Shown here piece after piece: positions 1-7,823 of a DNA stretch of 38,397 nt. The DNA lies in contig CAIYMY010000127.1 in assembly GCA_903927465.1 (NCBI GenBank), forward strand, positions 1 to 38,397. Reading direction: 5' to 3'. The notes beneath the pieces were generated by a model, which worked only from the letters and a program-made list of their open reading frames with translations, was not told the origin of the DNA and ran no database searches. The DNA is from an uncultured Rhodospirillales bacterium. Lineage in GTDB: Bacteria; Pseudomonadota; Alphaproteobacteria; Acetobacterales; Acetobacteraceae. Position 1 is the stretch's first letter, and the number at the start of each line of letters is the position of its first letter. The translations under genes were made by a program, and so were the position numbers.

Positions 1-216
1 CCCTCAACTCCACCAATCATCGGCAGGGCAAAAAATCTAGCCAGAAAACTCTAACTAGTCAAGCCCAAAAAACGACAACCAACACAGTGAACGGGCTTCT
101 AGTACCACCACAGAAGCACGTCAAGCACCCAACCAATGCCGTGAAACCGAGCGAAAAATCCGCAAGGCACTGTTTTAAAAGAATTTTATGACGGATTCCG
201 GCCAGGAGCCTAAATT
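1..216. other. non-coding stretch, AT-richer than the rest
   Basis: No convincing gene is seen here. The sequence is clearly richer in A and T than its surroundings. An imperfect inverted repeat (CTAG-tc-AAGCCC at 55-66 against GGGCTT-CTAG at 93-102) could fold into a loose hairpin, but it has no T-run and the loop is long. It lies downstream of the enolase-superfamily gene, which ends at 217 on the minus strand, so it may hold the 3' untranslated region of that gene. Confidence 0.4.
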
Positions 217-1311
217 TCATAATTCAGGCTCCAACCCCAACCCCGGCCCTTTTGGCATAAAAATTTCACCATTGACCGGCAGAAGAGCCTGCCCAAAAGG
301 CGGCTTCTCAAGGTCCGCAAAATAAATCTCCAAGGGCTCGGCCACCTCCATCGCCGCGAGGAAATGCAGGCTCGCCAGCAGCCCAGGTCCAAAATACGGG
401 CAATGGGGCACCACCCGCAGGCCGGCACCCTGCGCCAGTTCCGCCACTTCAAGCATGGCGGTAAGGCCCCCGACCTTGGTCACGCTGGGTTGAAGGATCC
501 CGGCCGCGCCGGCTTCAATCATTCGACAGAAATCCTCAGGGTTCGATGCATTCTCACCCGCCGCGATGGCACAGGGCGATGCTGCGCGTACCCGCGCCAT
601 GGTTGCATGATCCTCGGGCGGCCAGGTGGGTTCTTCAACCCAGGCAACACCGAGATTCTTCACTGCCTCGCAGAAATCCAACGCGTCACTCTCACTATCC
701 CAAGCGCAATTGATATCGAGCATGAGGGGGATGTCGACAGGCGTCGCACCACGCGCCGCGCGTATGCACCCCAAATCTATTTCATGCAGTTTGATATCAC
801 GATACCCGCGCCGCACAGCCTCAGCCGCATTGCGCGCGACATCTTCCGGATTGCCGTAGCGCAACAGGCTGGCATAGGCGCGAACCTTTTCCCGCCCAGC
901 ATTTCCAAGCAGTGCATGCAAGGGCTTTCCTGCGCATTTTCCAGCAATATCCCAAAGCGCAATATCAATTGCGGAAATACCGAAGGTTACGGGGCCGTTA
1001 CGGCCAAAATTATGAAAGCGCTTTTGCAGCATACGATTAAGCGCACCGATATCGCGCGCATCCTGACCAATACAGGCCGGCCCAATTAGCCGATCAACTG
1101 CATCACGCGTTATATCCACCAGGGTAAAGCCAAACCCTTCACCCCAACCATGAATGCCCTGATCCGTTTCGACCTTTACCAACAGCGTATCCATGGTCTT
1201 GAGCGCCAGATTGCCGCCTGTTGCACGGCTTGAACCGCCGGCTGCATCAAGTCCAACCCCGTAGGTAAAGGCACTGCGATGCACCCGAGTTTCGATCCGC
1301 GTGATCTTCAT
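217..1311 (-). CDS. mandelate racemase/muconate lactonizing enzyme family protein (enolase superfamily)
   Basis: A 364-residue protein of the usual length for acid-sugar dehydratases and racemases of the enolase superfamily. These use Mg2+ to stabilise an enolate of a carboxylate substrate. Visible residues: metal ligands D199 (LDINCAWD), E226 (WVEEP) and E253 (AAGEN); the second-strand motif is K174-L-H176 instead of the usual KxK; a general-acid/base candidate H303 lies in VVPHCPYFGPG. In QPSVTKVGG a Ser (276) sits where the Asp of the His-Asp dyad is common. The ATG at 1311 is chosen because AAGGATCTC stands just before it; the longer frame upstream lacks family similarity. It diverges from a Bug receptor gene 100 bp away, which suggests a shared carboxylate substrate. 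The substrate cannot be named from sequence. Confidence 0.9.
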   Translation of the reverse strand: MKITRIETRVHRSAFTYGVGLDAAGGSSRATGGNLALKTMDTLLVKVETDQGIHGWGEGFGFTLVDITRDAVDRLIGPACIGQDARDIGALNRMLQKRFHNFGRNGPVTFGISAIDIALWDIAGKCAGKPLHALLGNAGREKVRAYASLLRYGNPEDVARNAAEAVRRGYRDIKLHEIDLGCIRAARGATPVDIPLMLDINCAWDSESDALDFCEAVKNLGVAWVEEPTWPPEDHATMARVRAASPCAIAAGENASNPEDFCRMIEAGAAGILQPSVTKVGGLTAMLEVAELAQGAGLRVVPHCPYFGPGLLASLHFLAAMEVAEPLEIYFADLEKPPFGQALLPVNGEIFMPKGPGLGLEPEL

Positions 1312-1411
1312 GCTGAGATCCTTTCGTAATAGCTTGCAGTTCTGCGTCACCTTCGCGATCATGGCACTTGAACTGAAAGAACAAAAGATCGGAACAGGAG
1401 GAACGCCCATC

Positions 1412-2377
1412 ATGATACGATCATTCATCGCCGCAGCCTTTGCCATGTTGTTCTCCATGCCGCTTGCAGCGCAGGAGAATTTCCCCAATCGTCCCATACG
1501 AATCATCGTGCCCTTTGCCGCCGGCGGCCCCAGCGACATTGTGGCCCGTCTCCTCGCACCCAAAATGATGATAGTGCTTGGCCAACCGGTAATTGTTGAT
1601 AATCGTCCCGGCGCCGGCGGTGTGACGGGCGTTGATGTTGCCGCGAAAGCCGCACCTGATGGCTATACCATCGCACTTGGCAGCGCTGGCGGCGTTGCGA
1701 TTTCGCCACAGCTAGATCGTGGCACGCCTTACGATCCCATGCGCGACCTTATGCCATTGACGCTGGGTGTTCTGGTGCCTGAACCCATTGTGGTGCCCTC
1801 AGCGACACCCTTTCGTTCCCTGCAGGAACTCATCGCGGCAGCGCGCGCGCAACCCGGCAAGATCAACCAGGGCTCGACCGGTTCGGGAAGTCTGCCGCAT
1901 TTGGCTGGTGAATTGTTGAAGAACGCAACAGGCATCGAGCTGACGCATGTGCCCTATCGCGGCGGTGCACCACTCACGACCGCCTTGATCCAAAATGAGG
2001 TTCAGGTTGGGCTGGCTGATCTACCGATCCTGCTGCCGCAAATTCGCGCCGGTACGATTCGCGCGCTTGCCGTTGGCTCTGCTCAGCGCCTGCCATGGTT
2101 GCCCGATGTGCCAACCATGATTGAGCTTGGATACCCCAGTGTGGATACGAATAATTGGCACGGATTTGTGGCACCTGCGCGCGTGCCTGAGTCTATTCTG
2201 GAACGGCTGCACGGCGCCCTGGCGGGCGCCATAAAGGACCCCGAGATATCGCGGCAACTATTTGATCAAGGCGCCGTTCCGGGTGGCAATAGCCGCGCGG
2301 AATTCGGTGACTTCATCAAAGCCGAAATGGCCAAATGGGGCGAGGTCATTCGGCGCGGAAACATCCGCGCCGAATGA
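1412..2377 (+). CDS. Bug/TctC-type tripartite tricarboxylate transporter substrate-binding protein
   Basis: A 321-residue periplasmic solute receptor of the Bug (TctC) family, which binds carboxylates and other small acids with high affinity. A Sec-type signal peptide (hydrophobic stretch, cleavage likely after PLAAQ, residues 1-20) is followed by the family signature NRPIRIIVPFAAGGPSDIVAR, then NRPGAGGVTG and THVPYRGGAP. The ATG at 1412 follows a strong ribosome binding site (ACAGGAGGAACGCCC). No TctA or TctB membrane subunits are nearby, as is usual for the many orphan Bug genes of this group. Its divergent partner is an enolase-superfamily enzyme, so the ligand may be the substrate of that enzyme (inference). 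It ends 18 bp from the convergent gltX. Confidence 0.95.
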   Translation: MIRSFIAAAFAMLFSMPLAAQENFPNRPIRIIVPFAAGGPSDIVARLLAPKMMIVLGQPVIVDNRPGAGGVTGVDVAAKAAPDGYTIALGSAGGVAISPQLDRGTPYDPMRDLMPLTLGVLVPEPIVVPSATPFRSLQELIAAARAQPGKINQGSTGSGSLPHLAGELLKNATGIELTHVPYRGGAPLTTALIQNEVQVGLADLPILLPQIRAGTIRALAVGSAQRLPWLPDVPTMIELGYPSVDTNNWHGFVAPARVPESILERLHGALAGAIKDPEISRQLFDQGAVPGGNSRAEFGDFIKAEMAKWGEVIRRGNIRAE

Positions 2378-2395
2378 AAATTCATCGGTTGAATC

Positions 2396-3790
2396 TCAGC
2401 CGGCAGCGGCGAGGATACGCAGCGTCGCCTCCTCCCGCCCAAGCGCCCAAAGCACGGCATCAATCGGCGGGCTGGTGGTGCTGCCGCTGAGTGCCGCGCG
2501 CAAAGGCTGGGCCACCTGGCCAAGCTTGATGCCCTTCACCTCACAGTAATCGCGCAGCCACTGATCCAGATCCTGCTTCTCCCAAGGTGCTGTCTGCAAA
2601 AACGCGGCAAGATCGGCAAGGCGCGCTTTTGCTTCTGGCGTCAGCAAAGCCTCTGCCTTGGCTTCCATAACGGGCGGGCCATCCTGCACTGCAAAGACCG
2701 CTGCCCCCGTCAGTTCTTCCTGCGTCTTCGCCCTTTCCTTCAAGGCAGGCATCAGCATCCGTACGCGCTTGGCGCCATCTGTCCCAAACAACACGGTGCG
2801 TTTCGCGAGCCGTTCCAGCACGTCACGCGTCAGCGCATCATCATCGGCCATGCGCAGATATTGCCCGTTCAGATGCGTGAGCTTGGCGTAATCCATGCGC
2901 GAAGCGGCACGCCCGACATCCTTGATATCGAATAGCGTCACCGCCCGATCGCGCGGGATGAACTCCTCATCCCCATGCCCCCAGCCAAGCCGCAACAGAT
3001 AATTGCAGACGGCATCGGGCAGAAAACCTTGCTCACGAAAATCCAACACGGAAACCGCGCCATGGCGCTTGGAAAGCTTGGCGCCATCCGCACCATGGAT
3101 CAGCGGCACATGGGCGAAGTAAGGGCGATGCCAGCCCATCGCGTCATAGACCATGCATTGGCGGAAAGTATTGGTCAGGTGATCATCGCCGCGGATCACA
3201 TGGGTGATGCGCATATCGTGATCATCCACCACCACGGCATGCAGATAGGTGGGCGTGCCGTCACTCCGCAGGATGATCATGTCATCCAATTCGCTATTGG
3301 CGACGCGCACTTCGCCCTGCACCAAATCCGGCACAATAGTTTCACCTTCAAGCGGCGCTTTTATTCGGATGGCGAAAGGCTTGCCGGCCTGTTCCGGGCC
3401 AGGTTCACGATCCCGCCAACGGCGGTCATACCGTGGCGGGCGACCTTCCGCCGCAGCGCGTTCGCGCATTTCGCCCAGTTCTTCAGGCGTCGCCCAGCAG
3501 CAATAGGCCTTGCCCATGGCCAGCAGCGCCTCCGCGATTTCACGATGCCGTGCCCCCCGCTGTGCCTGGAAGACCGGTGGTTCATCAGGCGAAAGTCCAA
3601 GCCACGCCAGGCTATCCAGAATCTGGTCAACCGCTTCCTGGGTAGAGCGTTCCCGATCCGTATCCTCGATACGCAGCAGGTATTCCCCGCCGTGGTGGCG
3701 AGCAAAAAGCCAGTTGAACAAAGCGGTGCGAGCCCCGCCGATATGCAGATAGCCGGTGGGGGAAGGGGCGAAGCGCGTGCGAACTGTCAT
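2396..3790 (-). CDS. gltX: glutamate--tRNA ligase
   Basis: Class Ic aminoacyl-tRNA synthetase that charges tRNA-Glu (and in many alphaproteobacteria also tRNA-Gln) with glutamate in the cytoplasm. The 464-residue length is typical. The HIGH-type motif is HIGG at 16-19 within FAPSPTGYLHIGGART, and the KMSKS-type motif is KLSKR in GADGAKLSKRHG near residue 240. The anticodon-binding domain fills the C-terminal third. ATG at 3790 is preceded by AGGAGAATG; the frame continues upstream but has no family similarity there. It is divergent from comEC with a 168-bp spacer, a common arrangement in this class. Many alphaproteobacteria have two gltX copies, and I cannot tell which this is. Confidence 0.97.
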   Translation of the reverse strand: MTVRTRFAPSPTGYLHIGGARTALFNWLFARHHGGEYLLRIEDTDRERSTQEAVDQILDSLAWLGLSPDEPPVFQAQRGARHREIAEALLAMGKAYCCWATPEELGEMRERAAAEGRPPRYDRRWRDREPGPEQAGKPFAIRIKAPLEGETIVPDLVQGEVRVANSELDDMIILRSDGTPTYLHAVVVDDHDMRITHVIRGDDHLTNTFRQCMVYDAMGWHRPYFAHVPLIHGADGAKLSKRHGAVSVLDFREQGFLPDAVCNYLLRLGWGHGDEEFIPRDRAVTLFDIKDVGRAASRMDYAKLTHLNGQYLRMADDDALTRDVLERLAKRTVLFGTDGAKRVRMLMPALKERAKTQEELTGAAVFAVQDGPPVMEAKAEALLTPEAKARLADLAAFLQTAPWEKQDLDQWLRDYCEVKGIKLGQVAQPLRAALSGSTTSPPIDAVLWALGREEATLRILAAAG

Positions 3791-3896
3791 GGGGTGATAA
3801 TCATTCTCCTGATGCCCTGCCTTTAAACCACAAGCAGCGCCGGGGAAATCTGAGCTTTGGCCGGGCGGCTGATCAATTTCCCTTTTGGTTGTTGAT

Positions 3897-3927
3897 GAAG
3901 CACCATATAAACCTATGGTTGTGCTTC
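3897..3927. promoter_or_regulatory. imperfect inverted repeat between gltX and comEC
   Basis: GAAGCA-CCATA (3897-3907) pairs with TATGG-ttg-TGCTTC (3914-3927) around the 6-base loop taaacc, giving 11 base pairs with a 3-base bulge. It lies in the divergent spacer 31 bp before the comEC start. No T-run follows, so it is not a terminator. It may be an operator or a leader hairpin of comEC; no known site is recognised. Confidence 0.4.
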
Positions 3928-3958
3928 CGCCATCCTCCTCCGCGTCCTTGGTACGGCC

Positions 3959-6070
3959 ATGACGGCAATCGCGGTCAGGTGGCGTGCGGTCCTGACATGG
4001 GTACAAGAATCCTTTGCGGCGGAGCGTCAGCAGCAAGCACTCTGGCTGCCGGTCGCCATGGGCGCGGGCATCCTTTTCTATTTCAGTCTGCGTACGGAAC
4101 CTGATGCACGCCTGATCTGGCTTGCGCCTCCCCTGATCATTGCCGCCTTCATTCTGGCGCGACGCTTACCCTTTTGCGGTTGGCTTTGCTCCATGATGGC
4201 CGCATGCAGCTTCGGTTTCGCGGTGGTGCTCTGGCACGCGCAAAGGGCAGCCCCACCAATAACGCCGCCGTCGCGGGCAATGGTGATTGAAGGTATTGTC
4301 CAGAATGTCGAAGCCCTGCCCCAGGGTCTGAGGGTTACGCTGGCAGAAGCGAGGCTTGGACCTGATGCATCAACCCTTGAGCGCAGCCTGCGTCTTCGTC
4401 TGCGCAGTGATGATGGCGCAAGGCCAGCCCCGGGCGATCTGCTGCGCGTCAGGGCGCTGATTCGCCCGCCCGCAGCGCCGGCCTATCCGGGCGCCTGGGA
4501 TTTCCAACGCACCGCTTATTTCAGTGGCCAAGGCGGCGTGGGCTTCGCCATTGGCCCCGCCGAGGTGACGCCAGGCGCAGGGCAAGCGCCACCGCTATCG
4601 GGCTTGCGAACAACACTCGAAGCGCGCGTGATGGCCGCCCTGCCTGGGCCCGCTGGCGCGATCTCCGCCGCGTTGCTGACTGGCAGTCAAAGCGCGATCC
4701 CGGCGGCCGATCTGAATGCTATGCGCGATTCTGGGTTGGCGCATCTGCTTTCGGTCTCCGGCCTGCATATCGCGATTGTGATGAGCGTTTCCTTCTGGGT
4801 CTGCCGCTTGCTGCTGGCATTGTATCGCCCACTGGCACTCCGCGTTCCCGGCAAAATGCTGGCCGGCTGCGCCGCATTGCTTGCGGGAGGCTTTTACATG
4901 TTGCTGACCGGCGCGCAGGTACCCATGCAGCGCAGCTTCGCCATGGCTTGCCTTGTCACGCTTGCAATTCTGGCTGGGCGCAAAGCGATATCGCTACGCG
5001 GCCTTGCCTGGGCTGCGGCGGTGGTGATGATCTTCGACCCGGCTTCGATTCTTGGCCCGTCTTTCCAGATGTCTTTCGCTGCAGTGCTAGCCTTGATCGC
5101 GGGCTGGGAAGCGCTGCAACCAAGCCTCACGAAGCTACGCGGCGACCGTGGATGGGCTAGGCGAGTTGCTTTGGGCGTCATGGGATTGATGCTGACCTCC
5201 ATCCTTGCCGGCGCAGCGACTGCGCCCTTCGGCCTCGCCCATTTTGGCCGGCTGCAATGGTATGGCGTGGCAGCGAATGCGGTTGCGGTGCCCCTCACTT
5301 CCTTCATCATCATGCCCGCCGGCATGCTGGCTGCCTTGTTGATGCCGCTTGGGCTGGAAGCCCCGGCGCTTTGGGTCATGGGGCTTGGTGTGGAGGGGGT
5401 TTTATGGGTGGCGCGCATCGTCGCGGCCTGGCCAGGAGCGACGCAAGCGGCAATGCCCATCCCTGCTTGGGGGCTGATGGTGTTTGCGTTTGGGCTTTGC
5501 TGGCTTTGTCTTTGGCGCAGTTGGTGGCGTGCCTTCGGCGTGCTGCCCATGATCCTGGGCCTTTCCAGCGCAGCCTTCGTTCAGCCACCGCATATTCTGG
5601 TTTCCGGCGATGCGCGGCTGATTGCGATTTCCGCCGCCGATACGCTTTTCCTGCAGCGCCAGACGGGCGCTTCGTCGCTTACGCGCGATGTGTGGTTGCG
5701 CCTTTACGGGCAAACCGCCGCACAAGCCTTGCCTGCCGAGGGTAGCACCGCCGAGGGAAAACTTCGCTGCAGCGCTGAAGGTTGCGTTGTGGATGAAGGT
5801 CCGGGGGCCTTCCTGGTGCGGCGCGGCAACATCATGGCGCAATGTGGTGCGGTTGCTGTGATCATCTCCGCCGAACCCATAAGGCAGCGCTGCCGCCAGA
5901 GTATTTTGATTGATCGCTTTTCCGTCTGGCGTAATGGCCCGCATGCGATTTGGCTTTTGCCTTCGGGGACGCAGGTGATTTCCGATCGCGCTTGGCGCGG
6001 TAATCGGCCATGGGTTCCGCCACCGCCCCTGCCACGCGCGGCTGCGGAACCGCCTGCGCCGATTGAATAG
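3959..6070 (+). CDS. comEC: ComEC/Rec2 family inner-membrane DNA-uptake channel protein
   Basis: A 703-residue polytopic membrane protein of the ComEC/Rec2 family, which forms the channel for single-stranded DNA entry in natural transformation. Two N-terminal membrane segments (about 28-90) precede a soluble OB-like DUF4131 region (about 105-205). The Competence domain (about 230-500) has the diagnostic ALLTG (238-242) and HLLSVSGLH (262-270) motifs and many hydrophobic helices. The C-terminal 150 residues (from ILVSGDARLIAIS) are not a typical metallo-beta-lactamase domain, as in many alphaproteobacterial ComEC proteins. The ATG start has a poor ribosome binding site. No other competence gene is in the window, so actual transformability is open. 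Confidence 0.92.
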   Translation: MTAIAVRWRAVLTWVQESFAAERQQQALWLPVAMGAGILFYFSLRTEPDARLIWLAPPLIIAAFILARRLPFCGWLCSMMAACSFGFAVVLWHAQRAAPPITPPSRAMVIEGIVQNVEALPQGLRVTLAEARLGPDASTLERSLRLRLRSDDGARPAPGDLLRVRALIRPPAAPAYPGAWDFQRTAYFSGQGGVGFAIGPAEVTPGAGQAPPLSGLRTTLEARVMAALPGPAGAISAALLTGSQSAIPAADLNAMRDSGLAHLLSVSGLHIAIVMSVSFWVCRLLLALYRPLALRVPGKMLAGCAALLAGGFYMLLTGAQVPMQRSFAMACLVTLAILAGRKAISLRGLAWAAAVVMIFDPASILGPSFQMSFAAVLALIAGWEALQPSLTKLRGDRGWARRVALGVMGLMLTSILAGAATAPFGLAHFGRLQWYGVAANAVAVPLTSFIIMPAGMLAALLMPLGLEAPALWVMGLGVEGVLWVARIVAAWPGATQAAMPIPAWGLMVFAFGLCWLCLWRSWWRAFGVLPMILGLSSAAFVQPPHILVSGDARLIAISAADTLFLQRQTGASSLTRDVWLRLYGQTAAQALPAEGSTAEGKLRCSAEGCVVDEGPGAFLVRRGNIMAQCGAVAVIISAEPIRQRCRQSILIDRFSVWRNGPHAIWLLPSGTQVISDRAWRGNRPWVPPPPLPRAAAEPPAPIE

Positions 6071-6081
6071 GGTAGGTCCCC

Positions 6082-6822
6082 TTACCCCAGCATCCGTACC
6101 GCCATGACCGCCAGTAGCACCCCATTCAGCACAAACAACCCCGCCGCCAGGCCACGCATAAGCGGGCCATGGCTTTTGCCGAAAAAGCGCCCGAGCAAAG
6201 CCACACCCATCAGCGCGGGTACGGTCCCGGCAACGAAACTCACCATCGCAAGCGCGCCGCCGAGCGCGCTGCCTGTGGCTGCGGCACCGGCCAAGGCGCC
6301 ATAGAGCAAGCCGCAAGGCAGCGCTGACAGCAGCAAGCCAAGCGCCACACCGCGCAACCCCGTGGGTGCAGCAAGCAAGGGGCCAAGCCGCGCCTCCAGC
6401 ACGCCCGGCAAGCGCGGCGCGGCGAGGCGCGGCAGCAGCGCCGCGATGCGGGCCGAGGCTTGCGCGAACATCAGCAGCGCAGCAACAGCGAGCATCGCCG
6501 CCAAAACCAAGCGCCAGCCGGTGCCAAGGCTGACCGCGCCCACCACCCCGCCGACCAGCGCACCAAGCAACCCATAACCAATCGCTCGGCCCAAATGGTA
6601 AGGCGCCAGCGCCGCGCCCGACAGCCGCCGCAGCATCCCGCCCGAAGCTGATCGATCCGCCACTGCCGCGGCCTGCGCCAGCACAAAGGGCCCGCACATG
6701 GCAGCACAATGGCTTGCCCCACCCGCCAAGCCGGCCAGGAATAGCGCGCCCATTACCGCCCAAAGCCCACCAGGGCCAAGCGCTTCCAGCCCATGCAGGC
6801 AATTGGCCAGAAACGCTGCCAT
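6082..6822 (-). CDS. sulfite exporter TauE/SafE / UreH-like family membrane protein
   Basis: A 246-residue protein with about six hydrophobic helices and the N-terminal signature GGASHCAAMCGPFV, which is typical of the UreH-like/DsbD_2 family found near cytochrome oxidase assembly and heavy-metal genes. A second conserved patch is LLSALPCGLLYGAL, and the paired cysteines C(39), C(43) and the CG of PCG could bind metal or take part in thiol chemistry (inference). It starts 6 bp after the uracil-DNA glycosylase stop on the same strand, so the two are probably co-transcribed. The exact transported species is unknown. It ends 11 bp from the convergent comEC stop. Confidence 0.82.
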   Translation of the reverse strand: MAAFLANCLHGLEALGPGGLWAVMGALFLAGLAGGASHCAAMCGPFVLAQAAAVADRSASGGMLRRLSGAALAPYHLGRAIGYGLLGALVGGVVGAVSLGTGWRLVLAAMLAVAALLMFAQASARIAALLPRLAAPRLPGVLEARLGPLLAAPTGLRGVALGLLLSALPCGLLYGALAGAAATGSALGGALAMVSFVAGTVPALMGVALLGRFFGKSHGPLMRGLAAGLFVLNGVLLAVMAVRMLG

Positions 6823-6828
6823 CGGGGC

Positions 6829-7653
6829 TTATCCCGAGGCCTGATCCAGCGCACGGCGCAGCAACAGCAAATCCGCCCAGGCGTCCCGCTTGGAAGCGGG
6901 GCTGCGGAGCAAATAGGCCGGATGCAGGGTCGGCAAGGCCGGCAAGCGGCCAAGACCGGGGATATCCACCTCATGCCAGCGGCCGCGCAGGCGCGTAATG
7001 CCTTCCTTCCCACCAATCAGCCCTTTGGCCGCCACGCCCCCCACCAGTACCAGCCGCTTCGGGCGGACCAGCGCCACCTGGCGGCGCAGGAAGGGCAGGA
7101 ATAGCGCCACTTCCGCATCGGTTGGCGTGCGATTTCCAGGAGGGCGCCAGGGAAGGATATTGGTGATGTAGAAACTGCTCTCTCGCGACAGGCCGACGGA
7201 AGCGAACATTCTGTCCAGCAATTGGCCCGAGGCACCCACAAAGGGCCGGCCAGCCCGGTCTTCATCGGCGCCAGGTGCCTCGCCAATCAGCATCAGGCCG
7301 GAATCGGCCACCCCATCGCCAAACACCAGATTAGTCGCGGTTTCCTTGAGCGCCGAGCCATCAAACGCCGCAATCGCGGCCTTCAGCGCTGCCAGATCGG
7401 GTGCCGCTTCAGCCAGCGTCTCGGCCCGCGTAATGGCGGGGGGCGCAGTGGCCAGGGCAACAGGGGAGGCACGCACAGCGCGCGGCTGGGTTGGCTCCGG
7501 CGCGGGGCGCGCAGCTTCCGGCGCGCGCGCAGGAGCATCCCGCACCGCCAGGCGATCCGCGGGGCTTTCCATCAGCGCCTCATCCGCGCCCCAGTCGCAT
7601 TGCAGCGCCAGGGCGGCGGCCAGGGCGGGTCTCTCCTGCTCCATACCCCACAT
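6829..7653 (-). CDS. uracil-DNA glycosylase, family 4 ([4Fe-4S] type)
   Basis: Removes uracil from DNA at the start of base-excision repair. The catalytic domain has the family-4 motif [17 protein letters not shown], followed by [17 protein letters not shown] and the C-terminal [13 protein letters not shown], in which the His of HPAYL is conserved. The N-terminal 90 residues are an Ala/Pro-rich linker. Family members bind a 4Fe-4S cluster; Cys residues are scarce here, so cluster ligands cannot all be assigned. The frame can be extended to a TTG at 7680, but the ATG at 7653 (or 7644) fits the family N-terminus (EWGADEAL-like) better. It is the first gene of a two-gene unit. Confidence 0.85.
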   Translation of the reverse strand: MWGMEQERPALAAALALQCDWGADEALMESPADRLAVRDAPARAPEAARPAPEPTQPRAVRASPVALATAPPAITRAETLAEAAPDLAALKAAIAAFDGSALKETATNLVFGDGVADSGLMLIGEAPGADEDRAGRPFVGASGQLLDRMFASVGLSRESSFYITNILPWRPPGNRTPTDAEVALFLPFLRRQVALVRPKRLVLVGGVAAKGLIGGKEGITRLRGRWHEVDIPGLGRLPALPTLHPAYLLRSPASKRDAWADLLLLRRALDQASG

Positions 7654-7763
7654 ATCGGCCCGGTGCGGGGTTCCGCGCAACCCGCGCCTTCGCTACATGG
7701 GTAAATCAGCGCCTGATCCGCGTAGGTGGCATCACCGAAGCGGTGAATCAGTCGCTCAAATCA

Positions 7764-7803
7764 GGCCGGCTCATGATCCGTGAAAACGGGTCATGAGCCG
7801 GCC
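7764..7803. promoter_or_regulatory. large inverted repeat 20 bp before the ETF-QO gene
   Basis: GGCCGGCTCATGA (7764-7776) and TCATGAGCCGGCC (7791-7803) are perfect 13-base inverted repeats. Inside them T7777/G7790 could form a wobble and CCG/CGG extend the stem to 17 pairs, leaving the loop TGAAAA. A smaller repeat TCACCG-aag-CGGTGA lies at 7732-7746. There is no T-run on either side, so a terminator is unlikely. Position in the 5' leader suggests an operator or an RNA structure acting on ETF-QO expression. Confidence 0.6.
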
Positions 7804-7823
7804 ATGAGGAAAGGCGTGGTGTG

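Noticed and set aside
2975-3826. 283-codon plus-strand open frame opposite gltX
   Set aside because: It lies entirely inside and antisense to the clear gltX gene; long antisense frames are common in GC-rich DNA and this one has no domain.
5402-6802. 466-codon minus-strand frame across comEC and the UreH-like gene
   Set aside because: It overlaps two well-supported genes in another frame and its sequence is a compositional shadow rich in Trp, Gly and Arg.
7764-7803. Intrinsic terminator between the uracil-DNA glycosylase and ETF-QO genes
   Set aside because: The stem is strong but no T-run follows on either strand, and both flanking genes point away from it.
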